Of a stretch of DNA of 64,000 bases, positions 1 to 15,480 are shown in pieces. A program made the position numbers and the translations under genes. Positions within the stretch are counted from its first letter, which is position 1; every line of letters starts with the position of its first letter. The DNA lies in assembly GCA_005784505.1 (NCBI GenBank), contig VCAZ01000037.1, forward strand, positions 1,951,856 through 2,015,855, read 5' to 3'. Origin of the DNA: Bagarius yarrelli. Lineage: Eukaryota > Chordata > Actinopteri > Siluriformes > Sisoridae. The notes below the pieces were generated by a model. That model ran no database searches. It was not told the origin of the DNA and was given only the letters and a program-made list of their open reading frames with translations.

Positions 1-138
1 TTCAAACTTCTTGATATCTTCTTTCACCATCACCATCTGATCCCTGAGGAACGAAGCCTCTTGTTTAACCGCCTCAATGTCTCTCAGAACGCGGGGCATG
101 TTCTGCAGAGCCTGAATGCTGGTTTCTGAAAAAAACGT

Positions 139-174
<36 letters not shown>

Positions 175-426
175 TATATTGCTAGTAAATTCGCACACAC
201 GCAATACAGGTGTACGCCAATCACTTATCAGTACTACCAAACACACGCTGTTCCTGTCACCTTCTATGGAGTTGTTGACTTCCTGAATAAACAGCTGCAG
301 CTTCATGACCAGTGTGGCCGCATGAGCATCCGCTTTGCCCGGCGCGTCTTTCTGCGCCACTTTAAAGGCGCCATTCACCCAATCTTTCACGTCGAAATCG
401 TCTGCCAGGAACTTTGAGAAGTCCAT
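1..426 (-). CDS. cog7: Conserved oligomeric Golgi complex subunit 7, N-terminal exons (partial)
   Basis: Two coding exons on the minus strand: exon 1 at 261-426 (ATG at 426-424, donor GAAG|GTGACA) and exon 2 at 1-125 (acceptor TTTCAG|AAACC), continuing beyond the window. Translation begins MDFSKFLADDFDVKDW and goes on through LVMKLQLFIQEVNNSIEE and SIQALQNMPRVLRDIEAV, which is the conserved COG7 N-terminus. About 97 of the roughly 770 residues usual for the family are present. COG7 belongs to lobe B of the COG tethering complex, acting in retrograde intra-Golgi vesicle traffic and so in glycosylation. Intron 1 is only 135 nt and carries a long (TG)n tract (139-172) just before its 3' splice site. 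The ATG may lie just inside a spliced exon (CTGCAG directly upstream), implying a non-coding first exon further right. Confidence 0.95.
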
Positions 427-582
427 GACTGCAGAACCGTGACCTGGTACGTCCCTCGAGAAACACACTGCAGGGGAAATGAAACAACTGGTTACTGCAG
501 GGGAAATGGCAACTGGTTAGGAGGCCCCGCCCCTTTGGGAGTTCTAACATCGGGAGGTAAACCGTGGATCCAGACTTACTTA

Positions 583-776
583 ATATTTACATTTGCAGCA
601 TTTTGGCGGACGTCCTTATTCAGAGCGACTTACATTTATCTCCTTTATACAACTAAGCAATTTAGGGTTAAGGGCCTTGCTCAGGGGCCCAACGGAGGAA
701 ACTTGGTGGTGCTGGTATTCGAACCCCGATCTTCCAATTAGCAATCCAACACCTTAACCACTGCGCTACGACTCCC
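583..776 (-). repeat. tRNA-derived SINE (family A), nearly full length
   Basis: Read on the minus strand it starts with a tRNA-like head: A-box TAGCGCAGTGGTTAAGG and B-box GGTTCGAATACC. The body includes CCCCTGAGCAAGGCCCTTAACCC and a tail resembling CTGCCAAATGCTGTAAATG. This is the most complete of a dozen or so related copies in the window. Confidence 0.8.
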
Positions 777-951
777 TTCGGACGTTTTATATTAGTCATG
801 TGACCAGAAGTTCGATTCTTTTCCAGCGTGTCGTGTAACATCGGATTTATGTTACATTAAATATTTATGTAACACCGAAAAAGTTTAACTGTAATTTAAA
901 AATACATTTCCTGGATTTACTTTGCAGTTATTTTTGTAGTTATATGTGGGT

Positions 952-1019
952 TTAAGCCGCAGGACCACCAAGCTGCCACTGTTGGGCCCTTAAGCAAGGC
1001 CCCTTAACCCTTAACCTCT
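952..1019 (+). repeat. SINE family A fragment
   Basis: Body fragment sharing the segment around CTGTTGGGCCCTTAAGCAAGG with the copy at 583-776. Head and tail are missing. Confidence 0.6.
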
Positions 1020-1353
1020 TGTTTATATTAATGTATTTCCATCATTATAACATGAATATAAACAGTTAATTATTTAGTCTCACTTTGCAGCAGGACGTGT
1101 AACTGTACAAACCAGCAGCCAATCAGAAGAGCATCATTTACATAATTGCTACAGAGGACCAATCGCTTGCATCTACATAAATTTGCATCCCAAAAGCACT
1201 AGGAAGGTTAATAAATACACATTTTTATGCTTAGAGAAATAAAACGTTATGAATTATTCTAAAAGCACAACCTCAGACATGAGTTTATAGTTAAAGCTAA
1301 AAAAAAAATAAAAAAATAAAAAAAAATCTTTACTTTAAATGCGGTAAAAATAC

Positions 1354-1600
1354 CTGCAGCCGCGAGTTCAGTCCATCTTGTAGTTTTTGCCCAGACCCGG
1401 TTTGGAAACGAAAATAAAATAAACAGCCCAGGAAAAAGAAATGACCATAACGACTAAATAAAGCTCCAGCAGGGCCACCGCCTCCTCCAGCGTTAAAGCT
1501 CGCAATTCAAATATAATCTATTTTTTTCTAGAAATTATCTAGAAACTAATTAAAACCTGCCAGCAGAGATCCTGGATGTTTACTGCTACTTCCGGGTTGC
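1354..1600 (-). other. Candidate non-coding first exon of cog7
   Basis: GC-richer island on the minus strand that ends in a good donor (GGCTGCAG|GTATTT, boundary at 1354). It would splice to the acceptor immediately upstream of the cog7 ATG (about 430). An ETS-type ACTTCCGG element (about 1588-1595) and a perfect inverted repeat (1597-1622) sit at its upstream edge, as expected for a housekeeping promoter. The exon call is inferred from splice signals and position only; the transcription start is unknown. Confidence 0.4.
1368..1448 (-). CDS. Possible 26-residue hydrophobic microprotein / upstream ORF
   Basis: ATG at 1448-1446 with G at -3 and G at +4, stop TGA at 1370-1368. The predicted peptide has a hydrophobic stretch (MVISFSWAVYFIFV) followed by a basic tail (SKPGLGKNYKMD). 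The same frame is open for about 20 more codons upstream without an ATG. It lies inside the candidate cog7 5' UTR exon. It could be a real small membrane peptide, a regulatory uORF, or chance from T-rich sequence. I do not recognise a family. Confidence 0.2.
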   Translation of the reverse strand: MVISFSWAVYFIFVSKPGLGKNYKMD

Positions 1601-1900
1601 CAAAGCGTCATTGCTTTGGCAAACTCCACCCTCGGCGCTATAATTGGTCAGTTGATGTGTCAATCCAGGAAAGAGCCGTGTTTATTTATCCACACCATTT
1701 ACCATTTATCCACTACATTCATTTGAAAAAGGTTTAAATAGTCACAAAAAATACGTTAACAAATAAAATAAAATAATAATTTTAAAAAATTAGGATTAAT
1801 GCTAGAAAACAAAAGTAGTATATGGGAGCGTTGCCTAGCTGGTAACCAATCACCGTGCAGAAAGCGCGAACCGTTCCACCAATCCTGACGCAGAAGGCGG
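1580..1900 (-). promoter_or_regulatory. Probable cog7 promoter region
   Basis: Contains an ETS/GABPA-type site (ACTTCCGG), the perfect 10-bp inverted repeat TTGCCAAAGC/GCTTTGGCAA with a 6-nt spacer (1597-1622, an NFI/CTF-like arrangement), and two CCAAT boxes near 1847 and 1880. No TATA box is evident. The call rests on motif clustering and position upstream of cog7. Confidence 0.35.
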
Positions 1901-2837
1901 GGTTTGTAGAAATACGAGTTGTAAAATGTATTCCGCTTTTATTAAATTCCGACGGGAATACAGCTATAAAAAATATGTGTTCCGGGTTATTAGTAAAATC
2001 TCTGTTTTATTATTTAAGTTTGGATGAATTTTAAAAGCTATTTATTTGTAATGACACAAGACATTTTTAAATATTTATCTAAATCCGTAATTGAGGTAAA
2101 TGATCAGGATGTGTTATTAGTAACGTTGTGTAAAATGACGTGGCTAGTGTTGCGTTGAATGTCGTCCGTGGCGCTGCGACGTCCGGTCTGTGTTAACCTG
2201 TAGTACTGCAATTAAATGTTTTGATCTTTTTAATGTTTTAGTTTAGCTGATTTTAAAACGTTCTAATAAAGTAAATAAAATCTTTGTAGATCAAAATTCC
2301 ATTTTGTATAACTGAAATAAGTAATTCTATCACTACTCAAGTTAAATAAATCAAATCAAATAATTTAATCAAAAAATAATGCACATGACACATACACTGC
2401 TATCCACCAGATGAAGTATAACCAAATGATAGTGAAGAAAGGTTTATTATAACATGACTAAATCTGACGTATCAGGTTTTCTGGACACATTGATGAGATC
2501 AGTCGTCATGCAGTCAATGTGTCCGTGTGATGGAACAGATTGAATAAAATTAACCATAAACACATTAACTTTGATCATTTACACCCAATCTTTAACTACC
2601 GCTGGAGGTCATAAGGTTTCTACTCGAAATCGACCGATAATTATTTTTACTCATTTGATTTTACTGATATTTATGCAATTTTTTAGAACCAGATATCGAT
2701 TTTGTAATATCGGCTCCACAGATATATCGCCATCTGGAGGCTGTTTTGATTATATCGCTTCAAACCACCAATTATGACACTGAATCGTAAGGGGAGATGA
2801 TCCAACAATTGTGCAAAACAGCAAATAAGGCGCTATG
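1901..2837. other. AT-rich intergenic DNA with a TATCG-rich repeat
   Basis: No exon-like sequence found. A 10-bp inverted repeat (GACACATTGA ... TCAATGTGTC) lies near 2478-2522. At 2620-2780 there is a dispersed repeat rich in ATATCGG motifs; the same repeat type resumes at about 3585-3680, so the LINE fragment between them probably inserted into it. Confidence 0.4.
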
Positions 2838-3470
2838 CTATACCTTACTTTGCAAAAAAAGTCCTGCCACGTGGAAAAGTTTGCTGACGACACTGCTATA
2901 GTGGGCTGTATAAGGAGTGGACAGGAGGAGGAGTACAGTTCACTGATCCAGGATCGTTGATTGGTGTGACTTAAACCACCTACACCTTAACACCACCAAG
3001 ACCAGGGAGATGGTGGTGGACTTTAGAAGGCCCAAGCCTCAACTGGAACCAGTGACTATCAATGATGACTGTGTAGAGGTTGTAAAGACATACAAATATC
3101 TGGGAGTGCTGCTGGATGACAAATTGGTCTGGACTGCCAACACAGACGCTCTGTGCAGGAAAGGACAGAGCTGCTTGTACTTCCTGTGGTGCAGGTGCCC
3201 TCTTCTATGCTGCGGTGTGCTGGGGAGGCAGCATTAAGAAGAAGGATGCCTCACGTCTGGACAAGCTAGTGAGGAAGGCAGGCTCTGTTGTAGGCACAGA
3301 GCTGGAAAGCCTGACATCTGTGGCAGAGCGATAGGCGTTGAACAGGCTCCTGTCAATCATGGACAATCCACTGCATCCACTGCACAACATCATCTCCAGG
3401 CAGAGGAGCAGCTTCAGTGACAGGTTGCTGTCACTGCCCTGCTCCACGGACAGACATCTAATTTGTTCAA
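2838..3470 (+). pseudogene. Decayed non-LTR retrotransposon, reverse-transcriptase C-terminal part
   Basis: Residues around REMVVDFRRPKP, then VKTYKYLGVLLDDKLVW, then a shifted frame reading ALFYAAVCWGGSIKKKDASR match the post-catalytic part of LINE-type ORF2 proteins (L2/CR1/Rex-like). The frame breaks near 3150-3220 and there is an in-frame stop at about 3332, so it cannot encode protein. It is a 5'-truncated copy, as usual for LINEs. Confidence 0.75.
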
Positions 3471-3554
3471 GTTATTTTTATCTGTTTCCTGTTGTTTTTT
3501 CCTGATCAAAGCTTTTATTTAACATAGACATTTTACTTAGTTTCTATTTTTATT

Positions 3555-3585
<31 letters not shown>

Positions 3586-4134
3586 ATATCGGTTCTGCAT
3601 ATCGGTTATCGGCCACAGAAACGTGAATAATCAGCATCGGTATCAATTCCCAAAAATTAATAATCAATATCGAACAATCTGTAATTTCAGTATTCCTCTT
3701 ACTAGATTCTCAGGAAGATATCAGAAATTCTACACAAATCTTTATTAATTAATTTAAGGTTTTGGCTCACAAATGTGAATTTGTGTAGCAAAAGTGGTTC
3801 TGAGCTGTGGAAACATTTGCGGTTGGTTGTGTGGGGTTTTTTTTGGGGGGGGGGGGGGGGGGGGCTGCTCTTAAAAAAGCTAGAATTTCACAATGTTGAA
3901 CAGGAAGTCAGCCCTGATTTAGATCTTCTTATTTGCCGCAAGGTGCACAGGAATTTGACTCAGCAACACAACATGTAATCATGTAACATGTAATCTTTAA
4001 ATTCGAGAAACATTTTGTACATTAGCAGCGTTTAAATGCAGTTTAACATACAATAAGGAAATAATCCAGTCTAAATTTCTATTTTAAATTTAATCTTAAT
4101 ATTTTACAAAGGAATACATTTCTATTTCAGAGTC

Positions 4135-4256
4135 GACATTGCCTCTTCTGGGGCAATTCCTGTTCTGTCCAGGATGACCCCCGCCTTTCACCCAAACTCC
4201 AGCAGATCCCTATGATCCTGTTTAAGTATAAGCGGGTATAGACAATGGATCGAATG
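4135..4256 (+). repeat. SINE family B fragment
   Basis: Shares the segment CTCCAGCAGATCCC...GCGGGTATAGACAATGGAT with copies at 24560-24845 and 41700-41955, and in reverse with 8083-8396. Only the 3' part remains. Confidence 0.6.
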
Positions 4257-5075
4257 ATGTTTAACACCCCACTGTATATACCTCCAGTTAGTTAAAACCC
4301 TGAAGAGGCTCTGCCTCCACAGGAACTAATATAAAAAGAAACTGCAGTAACCACCACACTGGCATCCATCACCACCAATGTCTGTACAGTGGAAAAACGT
4401 TTTTAAAATATTCGCCGTGCAACTAAGGACAGTCTGAGGAGACATTATTATCTGAGGAGAAAAGGACAGCAGAAAGTACAAGCTCCACAGCTTTTACCCC
4501 ACAGAGACACACACAGGACTAAATTAGCATCTAGCTTATTAAACCTTAGAAATTCAGTTTCCAGGATTATTGGATGGAAAAGAAATAAACTAAAGACATT
4601 CTCTGTCCTTAAGGTGTAGCAGATGATGGGTGTAAACTCTACAGTCTGATTTTCAGTATCTAGTTTTTTTTAGTCAGACTTTGGTGAATCCGAGTCTCAT
4701 CACTTACCAAATTTACAGCCTTTTTGCTTGATCATAAAAATCTTTCCATGTGTGATCAGACTGAGCGATCTACTAACTGAGCTACGCAGATACAAATAGT
4801 ACCAAATGGTAAACTCCAAAAAAAACGTTATATGGTCTGGGGATATAATGAACAGTGAGTACATATTAATACTCTTTAGTGGTCCTTCCAGTAAATCCTT
4901 TGTTCTACCATACCACAAACTGTTTGGAAAGGCCACCGAAGAGCATTGATGTATGTATGGTCACGATATTATAATAATAAACATATTCAATTCATTGTGG
5001 TACAGAGCCAATGAAATGCATTTTTCACATATCCCATCTTAGTAAGTTGGGATCAGAGCACAGTGTCAGCTATGA

Positions 5076-5222
5076 TACAGTGCCCCTGGAGCAGGAAGGG
5101 TTAAGGGTCTTGCTCAAGGACCCAACAGTGGTTGACTTGCTGGAGGTGGGGCTTGAACCCAGGTGTTTCTGGTCTTCAGATTAACGACTCAGCACCTCAA
5201 CCATTTGAGCCACCTTGCTCCC
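5076..5222 (-). repeat. tRNA-derived SINE (family A)
   Basis: Minus-strand copy with a degenerate B-box (GGGTTCAAGCCC) and the conserved body with GAGCAAGACCCTTAACCC. The 3' tail is lost. Confidence 0.7.
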
Positions 5223-6030
5223 TATATAGCCACTGGGAGACGGTAAATTGTAGTCATGATGGAAGTATACTCGAAGCAAAAATACTTGGATAGGCTGTTA
5301 TTTAACAATAATTGTCAGCCCAGAAGTGTGCCAAAATTACCTATACAAAACCATTACATCACCTTTAGTCCTACATGGCCAGACCTTCAGTCTGACAGCA
5401 GAAGGTCTGGAAACCTTGGCCGCTTTGAATGTCTATGGCCCACCCAAGAGGATGTATGTCTGACAGGTAAAGCAACCAATGATGCGCGACATGTTTAGGG
5501 GACGTTTCCTGCACTTCAACCAATTGGAGGATGGATTCGGAACTCCTGAGATGTCACAGCTAAGTGTGCCATATGCATCAAACGATTACATGAGAGTGAC
5601 GTCTGGGTCTGAGACTACATCACCCCTCACCAGGTTGGACCGCTGACAAAAACAGGTTGTGTTTAAGAATCAATGCTATTGGTCAGGCTTTGTTTTTAGT
5701 CTCAAACTTTCCCACAGCAGCCTCAGCTCATGAAGGACAGACAACAAACCTGACATGGTCTTCTGCTGTGGTTGCTCAATCTTAAATCAAGTCGCCTCAA
5801 GATTCTGACTAACCACAGTCCATAGTGGGGACCTATATAAGTGTAATCTTTCTGTTCTCTCAACCTATCAAATTGTTTCTATCAAAAGTCCTGTAGACTG
5901 TTTTAAATCTAAATTCTGTTGTGCATGTTATTCCTAGGACACTGGTAGGTCTAGAAATACCCAAGGTATATTCTGGTGGTTCGTCTTTCTGATGGTTGAT
6001 ACTGCCATATGGTATGTTTACAAAGGGAAA

Positions 6031-6198
6031 TGTTAGATTAGTGGTTAAGTTGTTGGTCTGATGGCCAGAAGACTGTGAGTTTGTAATCCAGCGCCACCAA
6101 AATGCCACTGCTGGGCCCCTGAGCAAGGCCCTTAACCCTTAAAATGCTCAATTGTATCTAAAATGAGATAAATTTAAGTCACGCTGTATAAGGGCGGA
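6031..6198 (+). repeat. tRNA-derived SINE (family A)
   Basis: Plus-strand copy reading AGTGGTTAAGTTGTTGG in the head and CCCCTGAGCAAGGCCCTTAACCC in the body, followed by the GAGATAAATTTAAGTC tail region. Confidence 0.75.
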
Positions 6199-6322
6199 AT
6201 TATAAATGTGCAAACATATAAATTTATATACACTCAGTAGAAAGATATGAGAAAGATATGATCAAAAAAAAAAGAAGCTAATATAAGGATCTGAAATACC
6301 AGAAACCATTCTGTAAAACCAC

Positions 6323-6349
6323 AGAGAGAGAGAGAGAGAGAGAGAGAGT
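6323..6349. repeat. (GA)n microsatellite
   Basis: About 13 GA units just upstream of the probable non-coding first exon of il21r. The possible donor CTCCAG|GTACAG lies at 6403/6404. Confidence 0.9.
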
Positions 6350-6544
6350 AACAGTTCTTGCTCTCTGTTGATCAAAATACAACCACCTCTTGAACAGCTC
6401 CAGGTACAGACCCTTATTCTGTCTTATTAATGTAAAACATTAGTACTTCTATGTTACTATAGAATTATTTGCAACTGATTTATTTGCTTTAACGTTTTTT
6501 TTTAATTATTATTATAATAATAATGTTCTGTTTTACAGAAGAAG

Positions 6545-10585
<4,041 letters not shown>

Positions 10586-10734
10586 ACTACTGCATAAGCT
10601 AGAAAATTCGCCAGCCAACACAAACACACACACTTTTTTTCTTGTGGATGTCAAAAAGGTAATTTTTTCGGGATAGTCTCGTATGACATCATCATCATCA
10701 TCACCTATCAGAGTGGACACCGACTAAAGAGATC

Positions 10735-10905
10735 AAACACTTGAATATGATCCTACTTTGCCGTGTATCGTGGGAATGCAGATATCGGATACGGGTCAGT
10801 CTTAAAGAATGATGTAAGCAGATCATCAAAAAAAAAAAAAATCGGATATAACCAAAAAATCTGAATTGGGCATCAAGATTTGCAGTGTAAATGCGACCAA
10901 AGCTT
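10735..10905 (+). repeat. Dispersed repeat shared with 17300-17975
   Basis: Sequence such as GCAGATATCGGATACGGGTC and AATGATGTAAGCAGATCATC recurs at 17850-17905 with few changes. A class was not assigned; it could be a non-autonomous DNA element. Confidence 0.6.
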
Positions 10906-12666
10906 AACTTAAAAGAACATGAAGTAATGGGTCCCTCAGTGAATTAGCCTAATGCTGTGCTCACACCAAACGCAAAGCGAATAACATGCACTCATGTGTC
11001 CTGAGTTCATTTTCCAATTACATCTGCCTTTTCTCTCACTTCACTTACTGTCCTATCTGTCCAATCAAGGCTAAAATGCTCCAACAAAATAGCTGATGCT
11101 AACCTGTAAAATATTAGTTCAACAAATTATTAGTAAATTGAGGTCATTAAAAAAAATTATTATACTCTAAGGTAAATAAAATATCGTTTCCTTGGACACC
11201 ACCAAGAAATTTGGAGGGTTGAAAGATGTTTTTACCCCCTGAATCTAAACGTGGTCAGTACATGTATTCTTATATAACCGGAATTCAGCTTTTGGCAGAA
11301 ATACAGGGTGTCCCGTAAGTTTCTTTACATAGCAAAAATTTCCATTTTCTCAAATACCCCAGATTTTCACCACACTTGATGTTTTATCTTTGGGAGCATT
11401 TGAAGGCCAGGGTGTATCAGGAAAAAATAAAAAAACATAAATCATCTCAAGGAACGTATCACCAACGCCATTACAAGCAGAACTCCAGCGTGTTCTTCTT
11501 TATCATATAAATAAAAATGGTTTTCTATATATGGACAGCTCTTTCAGGATATTATCTAACATATAACATTAAACAAAATTGTTGTGGGATTTTACATACT
11601 TTTAATTAATTTTTTTTATTAAACTATATGGTATAAGTGTTAAAATTTATGGATGGGAAAAATAAAAGGGATTTTTGTAGCTTAATAAATATGTAAATAA
11701 AGTGATGGCTATTTAATTACAATATAATAGTGTTTGATAGCTGTATTGTTTTTTAGTATATAATTTATAATAAACTATATTTCAATTTTGTGTGAATGTA
11801 ATTGTAAACCAAATTAAAAGTATAGTTTAGGAAAATAGTGACTAAATTTAGCTTGAACAAATTAGTCATTTTTTAAGGTTGGTTCAAATGATCATCATCG
11901 AGTTTATGTCATTATAGATTTTTCTTAACTTTACAGTAAAATGTAATTTCTTTCAATTCTACATCCTAACATAAGTTGTTGAGACTAAATCATTAAGAAA
12001 GTTGCGCTTTTTCAGGGTAAAATCATGTGACGTAGTACGAAACTAGCATCGGTCAAAAATTAGAATTAGACTCATCGGAGGATTAAACCTGCACATCCTC
12101 CAGCACACACAGGTCGTTTAGACTGAACGACCCTGACGGCAGACATAAACACCACTGCAATCCGGAGATCAATTAAAGCAAAGGATTTAATGATCAGGTG
12201 TAAAACGGGTCAGTTAGTAACATCTGTCCAGATGAAACTAACGAGTAAAACCTACAAATAATAGGTGGCAAAAAGTGTCACCATAGCAACGACGACAGTT
12301 TCCCCATTGATTATGCAGCGTCAGGTTGTACAGGTCCTTTAGTAAGTTGGTAATATTGAAAGGTTTATTCCTGAAACTTAATTGATGCCTTTTGACCAAT
12401 CAGAAATAAGAATACTGGAAGTTTGTCTGAGATCAGGCTGCATCCAGAGGCGAAAGATTAAATCAGATGGTTTTACTTACAGTTTAGCTCAAGTCCTGAT
12501 CCTTAATACACATTGTGTTAAAAAAAAAGCACACAAAAGTCCTTCCTTTCACAAATACACAAAAACTGAAGCAAGGCGAAGCTTTAGGAATCTAAAATTC
12601 CCATTTTTAACAGATGTAAATATAAAAGATTAGTTTGTAGAATGAGATGAGTTTTGTAGAAAGATC
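10906..12666. other. AT-rich intergenic DNA between il21r and ube2i
   Basis: Convergent interval (il21r stop 10585, ube2i 3' end about 12667). It contains a mariner remnant at 11305-11510 and otherwise AT-rich DNA without recognisable exons. Confidence 0.5.
11305..11510 (+). pseudogene. Mariner-type transposase remnant
   Basis: Begins with GGGTGTCCCGTAAGTTTC, resembling a mariner-family terminus. Reads MFYLWEHLKARVYQE and then, in another frame, LKERITNAITSRTP. Both resemble the C-terminal part of mariner/maT transposases (the FFLWG.LK..VY motif). Frame breaks show it is dead. Confidence 0.6.
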
Positions 12667-12672
12667 TTTATT
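12667..12672 (-). terminator. Polyadenylation signal AATAAA, probably ube2i
   Basis: AATAAA on the minus strand (TTTATT on plus) about 760 nt beyond the ube2i stop codon, giving a 3' UTR length usual for this gene. Confidence 0.55.
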
Positions 12673-13110
12673 AAACCAACAAAGAATGTAGGACACATGT
12701 TCCCATCATTAACAAACAAATGAACAACTGGGGAGGAAAAGAAAAATAAAATAATAAAAAACAAAACAAAACAAAACAAAAAAACGCTATCCTTGTAAGT
12801 ATGATTATTTCTGACCCAAATTTACAATTAGTCAATTTATACCAGCGCACACGTTCTACAGCCACTCGGTACAGACCGCTGCAGCAGCATCACCCCCATG
12901 GCAGAGGTTAAACTCTTAGACAAAACTGTTTTTCCCGCCGAACTTCATTTTTCACGTGTGGAAGATAAAGAGAAGTGCAATAAAGCAAAGATTCCACCCA
13001 GTTTTACGCTGCAGAGACCTAAGCCGAGCCACTGAACATGCACACGCACACACACTCACATTCTGTATCATGGGGGGGGGGGAATAAAGAAAGTCTGGCA
13101 TTAAAATATG

Positions 13111-13142
<32 letters not shown>

Positions 13143-13432
13143 ACGCATACACAGATAGTTAATAGTTTTCATTCAGTCACTTTACATTTGTGATGACTGG
13201 AAAAAGAAAAAAAAAACATAGGGGATAAGATGAAGTCCGTTTCTGATTGGCCGATGATAAAGCGAGGCAGGGGCTGTGTTTGTGACATCACTATCGGGGG
13301 TGGGGCAGATGGCACAGACATCACATCAAAGTCCTTTCAGTCCCAGCAAGAAGAGAGAGGGATTATGAGGAAGAAGACGAAAAGAAAGAAACGAGTGCTG
13401 ACACATTCCCTCTGAATGATCCGTCCCTCAGT

Positions 13433-14478
<1,046 letters not shown>

Positions 14479-14979
14479 TTATATAACTACACTGTAAACC
14501 ATCTTAAACTGGTTTTGGCCCTTAAATCACTTTGCAAATCATTAAAAACTGCAGCTATATAAAATCTCAACACCACTTTACAAAATCAGATGCATTTTCA
14601 ATACACTGATAAAAAAAAAAAAAAAACTAAAAAAAAAAAAAAAAAAACGTCTTAATCCGCAACTACGAATATGTAAATTTACAACGCAATTTATTTAAAT
14701 TAGCTGCGATTTTGCGACACTGGTAATGGTTTACTCGCTCGCGCGCGCGCGCACACACACACTCTCGCTCACACACTCGGCTTGCTAAAACCGCTAACAA
14801 CAAACCTGTTAGCACGACCCGCAACAAACATACTTTCTCGCTATGCAAAAAATAAAATAAAAGTTTTGGTTAAAAAGTGTGTTTTAGAAGGCATTTGGAC
14901 TGTTTAAACTGTCGACAGTAGATAAATTAATTAATATAATTATATATTTAAAATGGTTACCTAAATTGCTAACAAGCTA

Positions 14980-15480
14980 GCGTTACTTCCTGGGAGCCGT
15001 AACAGAGACTTAGCCGTGTAACGCAGTTTTTTTTTTATTATTATTATTAGCTGCGCGAATTATTAAACAATGTAATGTTTTGACTTGTATTTGGGGTTTT
15101 TTGCTGCTATAAACGGATTTTTTTTAGGTTCAGCGTTAATTATTGAGTTCTAACACAGGAACTCTCCCGCACTGTAGCGGAGACGCCATTCATGACCGCG
15201 CATTGGACAAAGAAAACTGGACTCGCTTTGACGCGAACGCGCATTCGCACCGACAAGCGACCTAAAACCCGAATTTAAAAAAAAATGTCCCCAAATCATT
15301 TCACGCGTTTCGATCAATTTATCTTAGAAACGCTCGTTTTACGTGATCGCCGCATTACCTCGTGAACGCCAGGCCGCTTCGTCACTTTCGAGACACTTCT
15401 ATTAGAACCGTGCTAAACCCGGGACAAAAAAAACCCTAGCCAAGTTTCCCTCCCGAAAAGACATCCGTTCTAAACCGGAC
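14980..15480 (-). promoter_or_regulatory. Candidate ube2i promoter / non-coding first exon
   Basis: Local CpG-rich stretch with CCAAT (minus strand at about 15203) and several CGCG-containing words, 0.6-1.1 kb upstream of the ube2i ATG. Position and base composition are the only evidence. Confidence 0.3.

Larger units (their letters stand above)
3471..6300. other. Intergenic, repeat-rich
   Basis: Between cog7 and il21r. Holds an (ATT)n run (3550-3580), a (G)n run at about 3845-3864, a SINE family B fragment (4135-4256) and two SINE family A copies (listed separately). No conserved coding exon was recognised; open frames here are short and lack splice or family support. Confidence 0.5.

Noticed and set aside
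583..776. Possible functional tRNA gene (good A and B boxes)
   Set aside because: Arms do not form a full cloverleaf by eye and the same sequence recurs with a SINE body many times; it is a SINE head.
1830..1850. GTTGCCTAGCTGGTAACC as a second RFX X-box near cog7
   Set aside because: The half-sites are 5 nt apart, outside the usual 1-3 nt spacing.
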